Source: JALOKP01 sp963800865 (GTDB lineage Bacteria; Acidobacteriota; Polarisedimenticolia; J045). Taken from it: a stretch of 64,000 nucleotides of DNA. The notes below the pieces were generated by a model that worked only from the letters and a program-made list of their open reading frames with translations, did no database searches and had not been told where the DNA came from. Each line of letters opens with the position of its first letter. Within the stretch, counting starts at the first letter, position 1. Shown here one piece after another: positions 27,308 through 34,591 of the stretch. The position numbers and the translations under genes were made by a program. Where the stretch lies: assembly GCA_963800865.1 (NCBI GenBank), contig CAWDCL010000004.1, positions 62,001 to 126,000 of the forward strand. Direction: 5' to 3'.

Positions 27308-27348
27308 TGAATGCGCACGAAGCTACTCCTATGCGCATGAATATGCAA
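27308..27348. promoter_or_regulatory. Candidate ARG-box pair upstream of argR
   Basis: ATGCGCACGAA (27311-27321) and ATGCGCATGAA (27331-27341) are direct copies exactly 20 bp apart, two helical turns. The second copy overlaps GCATGAATATGC (27335-27346), a GCAT/ATGC inverted repeat resembling known ARG boxes (CATGAATA...TGCAA). The patch is AT-rich compared with its surroundings and lies 25-60 bases upstream of the argR start. Binding by the adjacent ArgR is inferred. Confidence 0.55.
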
Positions 27349-27447
27349 GCACGGGCGACGGCCCGCCACCCGCGCCCCGCGCCGGCGCGGGTGAGCCTGC
27401 GCGCGGACGAAGCGGATTCTGGAGGGTTCCGGGCGGGGAAGGTCGGC

Positions 27448-27720
27448 TCAGGGCACCCGCGCGAGCTTGGCGCCGGCCCACGCCGCCGGGAGCATGACGA
27501 TCAGGCCCGCGACCCAGAACCAGAGCGGCGGCGGCAGCATCAGGTTGTTGGCGATCCCGGCCAGCGTCAGCAGCAGGCCGAGCACCAGGCCGTGGCGGAG
27601 GCCGGCCCGGCCGGCGGCGCGCGCCGCGACCCAGCCGCCGACGAAGCTGCCGAGGATCCAGCCGGCGATGACCACGAGCAACGCGCCGGCCGGCGCCCCG
27701 GCGAAGATCGCGCGGCTCAT
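27448..27720 (-). CDS. Small hydrophobic membrane protein
   Basis: This protein of 90 residues starts MSRAIFAGAPAGALLVVIAG. It has about three predicted TM stretches: GALLVVIAGWILGSFVGGWV, GLVLGLLLTLAGIANNLML and PLWFWVAGLIVMLPAAWAGA. An upstream in-frame ATG at 27744 would add eight residues. No family or function is recognised. It lies between argR and the kinase on the same strand but with gaps of about 160 and 100 bases, so it is probably its own unit. Confidence 0.6.
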   Translation of the reverse strand: MSRAIFAGAPAGALLVVIAGWILGSFVGGWVAARAAGRAGLRHGLVLGLLLTLAGIANNLMLPPPLWFWVAGLIVMLPAAWAGAKLARVP

Positions 27721-27817
27721 CGTATAACACCCAGAGTGGGTCAAGTAAGGCCTTCGGGATCCGGGTGCCTTCCAAGGGCCACCGCGGCGCTCCGCGACTC
27801 CCGGCGGGGCGGTCCGC

Positions 27818-30613
27818 TCAGCGCCCGCCGCCGCGCACCCGGGCGGCCTCGTCGGCGACGCGGTGCGCCCAGCGGGCCAGCAGCAGCTCGACGAGGTGCT
27901 CGCGCCCGGCCGCGTCCTGGCGGGCGAGCGCGGCGACCACCTCCGGCGCCGGCGGGCCGGCGTTCCCGTCCCGCGCCGCCTGCAGGTCCGCGAGCACGGC
28001 GAGCAGATTGTCGTAGACGGGCCCGCACCCGGCGCGCGTCGCGGCGATCCAGCCGTCGCGCTCGTCGCGGGAGGCCGCCGGATCGAGCGCGGTCGCGATC
28101 GCGCCGGCCACCGCCAGCTGCGAGTACTCGCGCGTCCACGGCCTCCGGTCGAGCGCCGTCCAGGCCCCGTGCGGATCGCCCCGCTCGAGCGCGAGCAACG
28201 CGCGGAACAGGGTCCCGTTGTGATCGCGAATCCCCGGACCGACCTGCGCCGGGATCCGCTGCTCGAGTTCGTGCTGCGCCGTCTCCGGCGAGGTCACCAG
28301 GAGAGCCGCCGCCACCGCCGCCGCCTGGACGTCGGGTGGTAGAGGCGACCTGCCGGCCGATGCGGCGAGCGCGGCGGTCACACCGTCCCAGTCGCCGCGC
28401 CGCGCGAGCAGGTCGACCAGCAGCCGCAGGTGCCCGCCCTGGCGCGGCTCCAGCCGGCGCGCCTCCTGCACGTCCGCCAGCGCGCGGTCGAGATCCCCCG
28501 CGCGGCGCCGCAGGACCGCTGCCAGGCCGAGCGCGGTGCCCTGCTGGCTGGGCGCGCTCCCGCCCGCCGCGGCGTACTGCTCGAGCAGCGCGGCCCCCGC
28601 CTCGGGGTGCCGCCCGAGCGCCTGGCCCAGCGCATCGAGCAGGCGCTCCCGTGCAGCCAGCCACGCTGCCGGCTCGAGCGCCGCGTCGGGACCGTCGAGC
28701 GGAGCGCCGGTGCGCGCGTCGAACGAGAGCGTGGCGCCTTCCGCGGTGAGCAGCCGCAGTCGGCCCGCGCGGTCGAGCGTGACGTCGGCGTAGCGGTCGA
28801 GGGAGGCGAACGTCGTGTACTTCGGCCGGCGGGCCGCCCCGTCCGGGACTGGCAGATCGTACGGCGCGGCCTCGATCTCGCCGATCCCCGGCTGGCCCCC
28901 GAGCCCGGAGTTGAGGCGGAAAGCGATGATCCCGAGGCGCTGGCCCAGATCGTGGAACTCGACCGAAGCGATCAGCAGCGCCGGCTGCGAGGGGTCGTCG
29001 CCGGCCGGGAGGAAGACCGGGCTCTGGATCGCGCCTGCGAAGGGGAGCCAGGAGTGGACGACGCCCCTTGCATCGAACACGACGAGCAGGTTCGTGTACT
29101 CGACCAGGTGCGTGAGGATCGCGACGAAGGCCGGAGGGCCGGGCACGATGCTCTTCGGGATCCGGACGAGGTGCGACAGGCCGTAGCTGCACGACAGGCC
29201 CGGGAAGACCGTCTGGCAGGTCTTCGCCTCCACGTCGGGCGTGAAGCGCACGGGCACGGGATCGCCGCCCCACGTCTCGAGCGTGAGCAGCGCGGGCGCG
29301 TCCCGCGGCGTCAGCGGGTTCCGCATCTGCCCGACGAGGAAGCGGCCGACGCCGCGGAGGCCGTCCCGGAGCGAGGTGGGCCGCATCGCGAGGAACGGCG
29401 TCTCGACGGTCCGCAGCCGGACGCCGAGCGCGCTCCGGATCGTGACGAAGCGGTCGTCGGCGCTCGCCTGGATCGGCAGCAGCGCCGCCCCCGCGAGCGC
29501 CGCCGCGAGCAGCAGCACGCAACCGGCCAGCGCCGCGCGGCGCGCCGCCCCGCCCCGCGCCCGGCCTGCCGCGCGCCAGCGCCGCGCGAGCGGCGCCCGC
29601 CGCCGCCGCCGCAGGAACGCCAGCGCGACGCCGGCGTCCGCCGGCCGCCGCGCCGGGTCCTTCTCGAGCATCCACGCCGCCAGGTCGCGCAGCCAGCCGG
29701 GCGCCGCGGCCAGCGCGCGGCGCGGCGGCGGCAGCGGCCGCTGCGCGTGGGCCATCAGGATCTCGACCTGCGAGTCCCCCTCGAACGGCGGCCTGCCCGC
29801 GATCATCTCCCAGAGCACGATCCCGGCGCTGTAGACGTCCGCCGGCGGGCCGACGTTCTTCTCGGCGCGGGCCTGCTCGGGCGCAACGTACTCCGGCGTG
29901 CCGAGGAAATCGCCGGTGCGGGTCAGCGCGTGCTCCTCGTCGGCCCGCGCGAGGCCGAAGTCGAGCAGCACGGCGTGCCCGGGGGAGGTGGCGCCGGAGC
30001 GCCGCTCCGTGCCGGCCGTCCCTCCGGCGCGCGCCAGCATGATGTTCCCGGGCTTGACGTCGCGGTGCACGATGCCCGCGGCGTGCGCCGCCGCGAGCGC
30101 GTCGAGCACCTGTTCGAAGAGCGCCAGCGTTTCGCCGATCGCGAGCCGCCCGTGCGCCATCCGCTCGCGCAGCGTCTCCCCCTCGAGCAGCTCCATCACC
30201 AGGTAGAGCAGCCCGCCGTGCACGCCGATGTCGTGGATCCGCACGATGCCGGGGTGGGACAGCCCGCGCACCAGCCGCAGCTCGCGGCGCAGCCGCTCGA
30301 GCGTGCGCGGGTCCTCGCCGCGCGGAAAGAGGACCTTCAGCGCGACGCGGCTGCCGGACAGCTCGTCGAGCGCCCGGTAGACCTCGCCCGCGCCGCCGCC
30401 GCCGATCCGCGCCTCGATCCGGTAGCGCCCCGCGAACTGCGAGCCGGGGGCGAGCAGCGTGAACTGGCGCAGGCGCTCCGCCGCGCCGCCGTGGACGGGG
30501 CGCGTCGGTTCCGTGGGGCGGTCGGGAGCGTCGGGCACGCGGGACCGGGGCCGAATCGGGTGCGGGGCCGTGGCGAGCCTAGCAACGCCGCCGCCGGAGC
30601 GAAACGGGGGCAC
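27818..30613 (-). CDS. Membrane Ser/Thr protein kinase with large exported C-terminal region
   Basis: Up to 931 residues. The kinase domain occupies about 62-330: IGGGGAGEVYRAL, VALKVLF, HRDVKPGNIML, DFGLARA and GTPEYVAPEQ. The second glycine-loop position has GGGGAG where most relatives have GGMG. A TM segment follows near residue 365 (AALAGCVLLLAAALAGAALL). The external part of over 500 residues starts with a region mentioning no known domain (SALGVRLRTVETPFLAMRPT) and ends in Ala/Arg-rich helices that look TPR-like. The start is uncertain: GTG 30538 would remove a 25-residue Arg/Pro-rich leader. The signal sensed is unknown. Confidence 0.85.
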   Translation of the reverse strand: MPPFRSGGGVARLATAPHPIRPRSRVPDAPDRPTEPTRPVHGGAAERLRQFTLLAPGSQFAGRYRIEARIGGGGAGEVYRALDELSGSRVALKVLFPRGEDPRTLERLRRELRLVRGLSHPGIVRIHDIGVHGGLLYLVMELLEGETLRERMAHGRLAIGETLALFEQVLDALAAAHAAGIVHRDVKPGNIMLARAGGTAGTERRSGATSPGHAVLLDFGLARADEEHALTRTGDFLGTPEYVAPEQARAEKNVGPPADVYSAGIVLWEMIAGRPPFEGDSQVEILMAHAQRPLPPPRRALAAAPGWLRDLAAWMLEKDPARRPADAGVALAFLRRRRRAPLARRWRAAGRARGGAARRAALAGCVLLLAAALAGAALLPIQASADDRFVTIRSALGVRLRTVETPFLAMRPTSLRDGLRGVGRFLVGQMRNPLTPRDAPALLTLETWGGDPVPVRFTPDVEAKTCQTVFPGLSCSYGLSHLVRIPKSIVPGPPAFVAILTHLVEYTNLLVVFDARGVVHSWLPFAGAIQSPVFLPAGDDPSQPALLIASVEFHDLGQRLGIIAFRLNSGLGGQPGIGEIEAAPYDLPVPDGAARRPKYTTFASLDRYADVTLDRAGRLRLLTAEGATLSFDARTGAPLDGPDAALEPAAWLAARERLLDALGQALGRHPEAGAALLEQYAAAGGSAPSQQGTALGLAAVLRRRAGDLDRALADVQEARRLEPRQGGHLRLLVDLLARRGDWDGVTAALAASAGRSPLPPDVQAAAVAAALLVTSPETAQHELEQRIPAQVGPGIRDHNGTLFRALLALERGDPHGAWTALDRRPWTREYSQLAVAGAIATALDPAASRDERDGWIAATRAGCGPVYDNLLAVLADLQAARDGNAGPPAPEVVAALARQDAAGREHLVELLLARWAHRVADEAARVRGGGR

Positions 30614-30644
30614 GGATCGCCCCGGGGCGGACCTCGGGGCCGGT

Positions 30645-31221
30645 CTACCCCGGGAACCCCCCCTCGAAGACCGACTCCGCCACCGGCCGCCGCGGGCTGG
30701 GGACCTCGCGGGCCCGCTGCTTCTCGGGCAGCAGCATCGGGTCGCCGGGCCGGCCGATCGCGATCATGCACTGGACGTCCCAGTCCGCGGGGACGCCCAG
30801 CTCTGCCTGGGCGCGGTCGTAGTCGAAGCCGGCCATCGCGTGCACGACCAGCCCGGAGAGCCGTTCCCTGCAGCGCGAGGCTCATCCACGCCGCGCCGGT
30901 GTCGAAGGGAGCGGTCCAGTTCTCGGCGCCGCCGTCGGTCGTCTTCTTCGAAAGCACGACGACCAGCGCGGCGGCGCGCGCGCACCAGGGCTGGTTCCGT
31001 TCGTTGAGCAGGGAGAAGAAGCGCTCCCAGTGCGGCGTGTCGCGCTTCGCGTAGAGGAAGCGCCACGGTTGCACGTTGGATGCCGACGGAGCCCAGCGCG
31101 CCGCTTCGAACAACGACATCAGCTGCTCTTCGGCGAGCGGCTCGCCGGACATCGCGCGCGGCGACCAGCGGCGGAGGAAGAGCGGATCGATCGGGTAGGC
31201 GGGGACGCGGGGCTCGGGCAT
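30645..31221 (-). CDS. Nitroreductase-family FMN oxidoreductase (one apparent +1 frameshift)
   Basis: The N-terminal FMN-binding pattern RRWSPRAMSGEPLAEEQLMS, then SLFEAARWAPSASNVQPWRF, is typical of nitroreductases that reduce nitro or quinone compounds with NAD(P)H. The C-terminal half, GLVVHAMAGFDYDRAQAELG and VQCMIAIGRPGDP, is in the next frame; one extra base near 30864 explains the switch. Corrected length is 191 residues, normal for the family. GAGGAGA upstream supports ATG 31221. It is divergent from the CDGSH gene. Confidence 0.85.
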
Positions 31222-31324
31222 CGGTGTCTCCTCGGGACGGGAAAGGGCGCCCGAGGATACCGCGGCCGACGCCGGTCGCCATCGCGCGGCTGCGCCGGTA
31301 CAATCCGGGCTCGGAGGAAAGTCG

Positions 31325-31795
31325 ATGCTCAAGCGCATCCAGTCGTACGAGACCGACGAGATCGTCGTCACCTACGATCCGAACCTCTGCACCCACGCCG
31401 CGGAGTGCGTGCGCGGCCTGCCCGCCGTCTTCGACACGCGCCGCGCGGACTGGATCCGTCCCGGCGCCGCGCCGGCCGGGGAGGTGGCGGAGGTGATCCG
31501 CCGCTGTCCGTCGGGCGCGCTGCAGTACCGGATGAAGGGCGAGGTGGCCGGCGCACCGGAGGGCACGGCCGCGGCGACGGGCGGTGCGCCGCCGGCCGGG
31601 GATCGGGCCCTCGTTACGGTCAAGCTGATGAAGGATGGCCCGCTGCTCTTCGACGGGGTCGTGCGGGCCCTGGCCGAGGACGGCAGCGTGATCGAGCGCT
31701 CCGGCAAGGTGTCGCTCTGCCGCTGCGGCGGCACGGAGAACCAGCCGTTCTGCGACGGGAGTCACAAGCACGCTGGGTTCCGTTCGAAGCGCTGA
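31325..31795 (+). CDS. Ferredoxin-like (Fer4_19) plus CDGSH iron-sulfur protein
   Basis: This 156-residue protein joins two small Fe-S modules. Residues 15-67 resemble Fer4_19 single-cluster domains (YDPNLCTHAAECVRGLPAVF ... IRRCPSGALQY). The C-terminus holds the mitoNEET-type cluster motif CRCGGTENQPFCDGSH, in which three Cys and one His bind a 2Fe-2S cluster. An Ala/Gly/Pro linker joins them. It is probably a cytoplasmic electron-transfer or cluster-handling protein. It is divergent from the nitroreductase with a 103-bp gap, so the two may share regulation. Confidence 0.9.
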   Translation: MLKRIQSYETDEIVVTYDPNLCTHAAECVRGLPAVFDTRRADWIRPGAAPAGEVAEVIRRCPSGALQYRMKGEVAGAPEGTAAATGGAPPAGDRALVTVKLMKDGPLLFDGVVRALAEDGSVIERSGKVSLCRCGGTENQPFCDGSHKHAGFRSKR

Positions 31796-31802
31796 GGGCG
31801 CA

Positions 31803-31858
31803 GTGGGGGGCGGCCGGTCGCGGGGCGCGGGTTCGATTCCCGCCGCCCCGCCCCTCAC
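31803..31858. terminator. Strong hairpin with tRNA T-arm-like apex between convergent genes
   Basis: GCGGG-TTCGATT-CCCGC (31827-31843) is a perfect five-bp stem with a seven-base loop that fits the tRNA T-loop consensus TTCRANN. Six further pairs, CGGGGC (31821-31826) with GCCCCG (31845-31850), extend it past one bulged C. Outside, GTGGGGGGCGG (31803-31813) can pair with CCGCCCCTCAC (31848-31858) in an alternative fold. The site sits between the stops of two convergent genes, so a bidirectional terminator is the simplest reading. A decayed tRNA 3' half is the alternative; no D-arm or anticodon arm is present. Confidence 0.5.
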
Positions 31859-33468
31859 AGCACCCGCGCGTACTCCGCCGGTTCCTGCTTCCAGACCGGC
31901 ACGCCGCAGTAGCGCTTCCCCTCCGGGCAGTAGGGCTTCTTCCCGCCCAGCAGCCGGATCGAGCAGGGGGGCAGCAGGTAGCGGCCGAGGCGCGGGTGGA
32001 CCGCGCGGATCTGCAGCGCCTCGTCGAGCGACGCGCGCCAGATCTCCTCCTGCGCGTTGTAGCAGAGGCGCATCGCGTGCTTGTGGCGGATCGCGGAGTA
32101 GTCGCCCGACTCGGTGAAGCGCACGGCGACCGCGTTGGGCAGCAGGTAGACCAGCGCCTCGGGATCGACGCCCATCCGCCGCAGCCGCTCGACCGCTTCC
32201 CAGGTCCGCGCGAAGGTCTCGTCGAAGTCGCGCCGCACCGCGTCGTCTTCGAGCGCGATCTGCGGGTGGACGACGTCCGGCTCGCCGGTCAGGTGGGCCA
32301 GCAGCACCGGGCGCGAGCCCGGCGTCATGCGGTGGCGCTGGTCCTGGCTGTCGGCGCTGTGCGAGAGCTTGCGGCGGAAGGTGTACGACGCGTGGTGCAG
32401 CGCCCGCGTCAGCTTGTTGAGCGTCGTCAGGTTGAGCGCCTCACCGAAGATCGCGTTGGCCGCGGGGTCGACGGCCAGGGCCAGCGCGTCGTCGTCCGCC
32501 ATCGCCGCGCGCGGCAGGCCCAGCACCTCGCGCACCGCCTCGGCGACGACCGCCTCGGCGTCGGGAGAGTGCCCGACCAGCCGCGACACGCGCCCGCCCA
32601 GCGCGGCGTCGAACTCCTCGCGGAACGCGGACGCCCGCGCCGGGTCGATCAGCCCGCCGGCGGCGGCGAGCGCCCGGGCCTCCGGCGTCTCGTCGAGCGG
32701 GATCGGGTCGTCCACGACGACGCGGAAGTCGGGGTCGAGGGCCAGCACCGACGCGAGCATCGCGTCCACGACCAGCCGGACCTCGGACGGGACGTCGTAC
32801 TGCTCGCAGGCGCGCCGGTAGCGCAGCAGCGTGATCGCGGAGATCGAGTGGTGCAGCCGCGCCCAGGTCGCGACCGGCAGGACGTAGCGCGCGGCCTCCT
32901 GCGCCTTGCGGCGGATCTCGCGCTTCCACTTCTCCGGGCTTCGCGCCCGGGCCGGAAAGACCCCGAAGAAGAGCCGGGCCGCGATCGGCGACAGGCTCTC
33001 CGTCAGGCGGTGGTAGGCGGCCTCCTGCAGCGCCAGCGTTCCCTCGAACAGGGCCTGCGCCGCGGGGTCGTCCAGCTCCGGCACCAGCGTCGCGCCGCGG
33101 CCGACCTTGACGTAGCGCTGGCTGACCTGCTCGGAGTTGTAGAACGGATGGGCGTGGAAGAAGGCCCACAGCGCGTGGCGCGAGACGCGGTCGATCGCGA
33201 ACTGGAAGTGCGCGTGCTGGTAGACGGTGTGGTGCCCGGCGGCGAAGATGTCCTTCGCCAGCTGGTCGCGCGAGTCCTTCGCCCGCTCACGCTCCTCGTC
33301 GGTCTCGAGCAGGTCGCCGCCGACCTCCTCGGCGTAGACGATCCCCTTGCCGGAGTAGCAGGTGCGCGCCGCCGCGACCGCGTTGTCGAGCGGGCGCTCG
33401 TGCGCGTTGACCAGCCGGACCAGCGGCGGGGCGGAGCGGAGGCGGAGGTCGGGGCGGGGGAGGGCCAT
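31855..33468 (-). CDS. Double-length ThyX-like (FAD-dependent thymidylate synthase family) protein
   Basis: At 537 residues it is about twice the length of usual ThyX. Two ThyX-like halves are visible. The first (residues about 15-270) has HHTVYQHAHFQFAIDRVSRH and NSEQVSQRYVKV, matching the NExSxRY part of the signature but lacking a clear RHR. The second (about 300-537) has FRRKLSHSADSQDQRHRMTP, containing RHR, and ends in a Cys cluster PYCPEGKRYCGVPVWK. Canonical ThyX methylates dUMP using methylene-THF and FADH2. Whether this split signature still does so is unclear. The start at 33468 is the first in-frame ATG. Confidence 0.8.
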   Translation of the reverse strand: MALPRPDLRLRSAPPLVRLVNAHERPLDNAVAAARTCYSGKGIVYAEEVGGDLLETDEERERAKDSRDQLAKDIFAAGHHTVYQHAHFQFAIDRVSRHALWAFFHAHPFYNSEQVSQRYVKVGRGATLVPELDDPAAQALFEGTLALQEAAYHRLTESLSPIAARLFFGVFPARARSPEKWKREIRRKAQEAARYVLPVATWARLHHSISAITLLRYRRACEQYDVPSEVRLVVDAMLASVLALDPDFRVVVDDPIPLDETPEARALAAAGGLIDPARASAFREEFDAALGGRVSRLVGHSPDAEAVVAEAVREVLGLPRAAMADDDALALAVDPAANAIFGEALNLTTLNKLTRALHHASYTFRRKLSHSADSQDQRHRMTPGSRPVLLAHLTGEPDVVHPQIALEDDAVRRDFDETFARTWEAVERLRRMGVDPEALVYLLPNAVAVRFTESGDYSAIRHKHAMRLCYNAQEEIWRASLDEALQIRAVHPRLGRYLLPPCSIRLLGGKKPYCPEGKRYCGVPVWKQEPAEYARVL

Positions 33469-33578
33469 GGCCGGGGGATTGTACCGGCAGGGGGCGGGTG
33501 CCGTCCGGATCCGTTGACCCCGGGCCGTTCCCCGTGATACCCAAGCCGCCCGGAGAACCCCGGACGAGGACCGCCGCC

Positions 33579-34556
33579 ATGCCGCTTCCCGACCGAGTCA
33601 TTGCCTGCGAGTGCTGGGCCCGCGACGGGCTGCAGTCGATGCCCGTCCACGTTTCGACCGCGCACAAGATCGAGATGATCGAGCGCGCCGTGGACGCCGG
33701 CTACCCGAAGGTGGAGGTGACGTCTTTCTCGCACCCCAAGCTGCTCTCGCAGTTCGCCGACGCGGTGGACGTGCTCAAGGGGCTGCGCCGCAAGGCCGGC
33801 GCCTCGTACGTCGTCCTGATGCCCAACACGAGGGGTTTCGACCGGCTGGAGACCTGCCAGAAGGAAGGCCACGGCGCGGACGAGATCATCCTGATGATCT
33901 CGTGCAGCGAGGCGCACAACAAGCTCAACTTCCGGATGGGCCACGACGAGGCGATGGCCGAGCACGCCGCGATCATGAAGCGGGCGCACGCGCTCGGGAT
34001 CCGGATCATCGGCTGCGTCGGAACGGTCTACGGCTGCCCGGTGGCGGGCGACGTGACGACCGACCAGGTCGCGAAGATCACGCGCTTCTACCTGGACGAG
34101 GGCGCGCAGACGATCATGCTGGGCGACACGACCGGGGTCGCCAACCCGCGCCTGGTGCGCCACCGCGGCGCGGAGCTGCTGGTGCGTTTTCCGGGAACGG
34201 AGTTCATCGCGCACTTCCACGACACGCGCGGCACGGGGATCGTCAACACGCTGGCGCTGCTGGAACTGGGGGTCCGCTACGTCGACGGCTCGATGGGCGC
34301 GATCGGCGGCCAGCCCGCGACCGGCGCGTCGAAGTACTCGGCCGGCTTCACCGGCAACACCTGCAGCGAGGACCTGATCGCGCTGCTCGACGAGATGGGC
34401 GTGGAGACCGGGATCGACGTCGACCAGCTGATCGAGGCCGGGCGGCGCGGCGAGGAGATCCTGGGGCAGCGGCTGCGCTCGAACGTCGTCCGCAGCGGGC
34501 GCGTGATCCACGGGCCGTCCTCGCCCCACAAGGAGCCGGGAGCGGCCCCCGCGTGA
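33579..34556 (+). CDS. Hydroxymethylglutaryl-CoA lyase-like (DRE-TIM metallolyase)
   Basis: The 325-residue protein opens PDRVIACECWARDGLQSMPV. Family HMG-CoA lyases have VGPRDGLQ, so the RDGLQ metal/substrate motif is intact. KVEVTSFSHPK, GDTTGVANPRLV, FIAHFHDTRGTGIVNTLALL and the Cys-containing loop GNTCSEDLIALLDEMG complete the DRE-TIM pattern. It would cleave HMG-CoA or a related acyl-CoA to acetyl-CoA and a keto product, as in leucine catabolism. The start is ATG 33579, with GAGGA upstream, rather than 33498. It is divergent from the ThyX-like gene and convergent with the giant gene. Confidence 0.88.
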   Translation: MPLPDRVIACECWARDGLQSMPVHVSTAHKIEMIERAVDAGYPKVEVTSFSHPKLLSQFADAVDVLKGLRRKAGASYVVLMPNTRGFDRLETCQKEGHGADEIILMISCSEAHNKLNFRMGHDEAMAEHAAIMKRAHALGIRIIGCVGTVYGCPVAGDVTTDQVAKITRFYLDEGAQTIMLGDTTGVANPRLVRHRGAELLVRFPGTEFIAHFHDTRGTGIVNTLALLELGVRYVDGSMGAIGGQPATGASKYSAGFTGNTCSEDLIALLDEMGVETGIDVDQLIEAGRRGEEILGQRLRSNVVRSGRVIHGPSSPHKEPGAAPA

Positions 34557-34560
34557 GTGC

Positions 34561-34591
34561 GCGAGCCGCCGCGATCAGGGCGGCGGCTCGC
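34561..34591. terminator. Perfect 12-bp hairpin at convergent gene ends
   Basis: GCGAGCCGCCGC (34561-34572) pairs exactly with GCGGCGGCTCGC (34580-34591) around a seven-base loop. It begins five bases after the HMG-CoA-lyase-like stop and overlaps the last codons of the giant minus-strand gene, so it may terminate both transcripts. Confidence 0.55.

Noticed and set aside
31325..31848. Complete tRNA gene ending at 31848
   Set aside because: The expected 5' half would lie inside the CDGSH gene and no D-arm or anticodon arm can be drawn.
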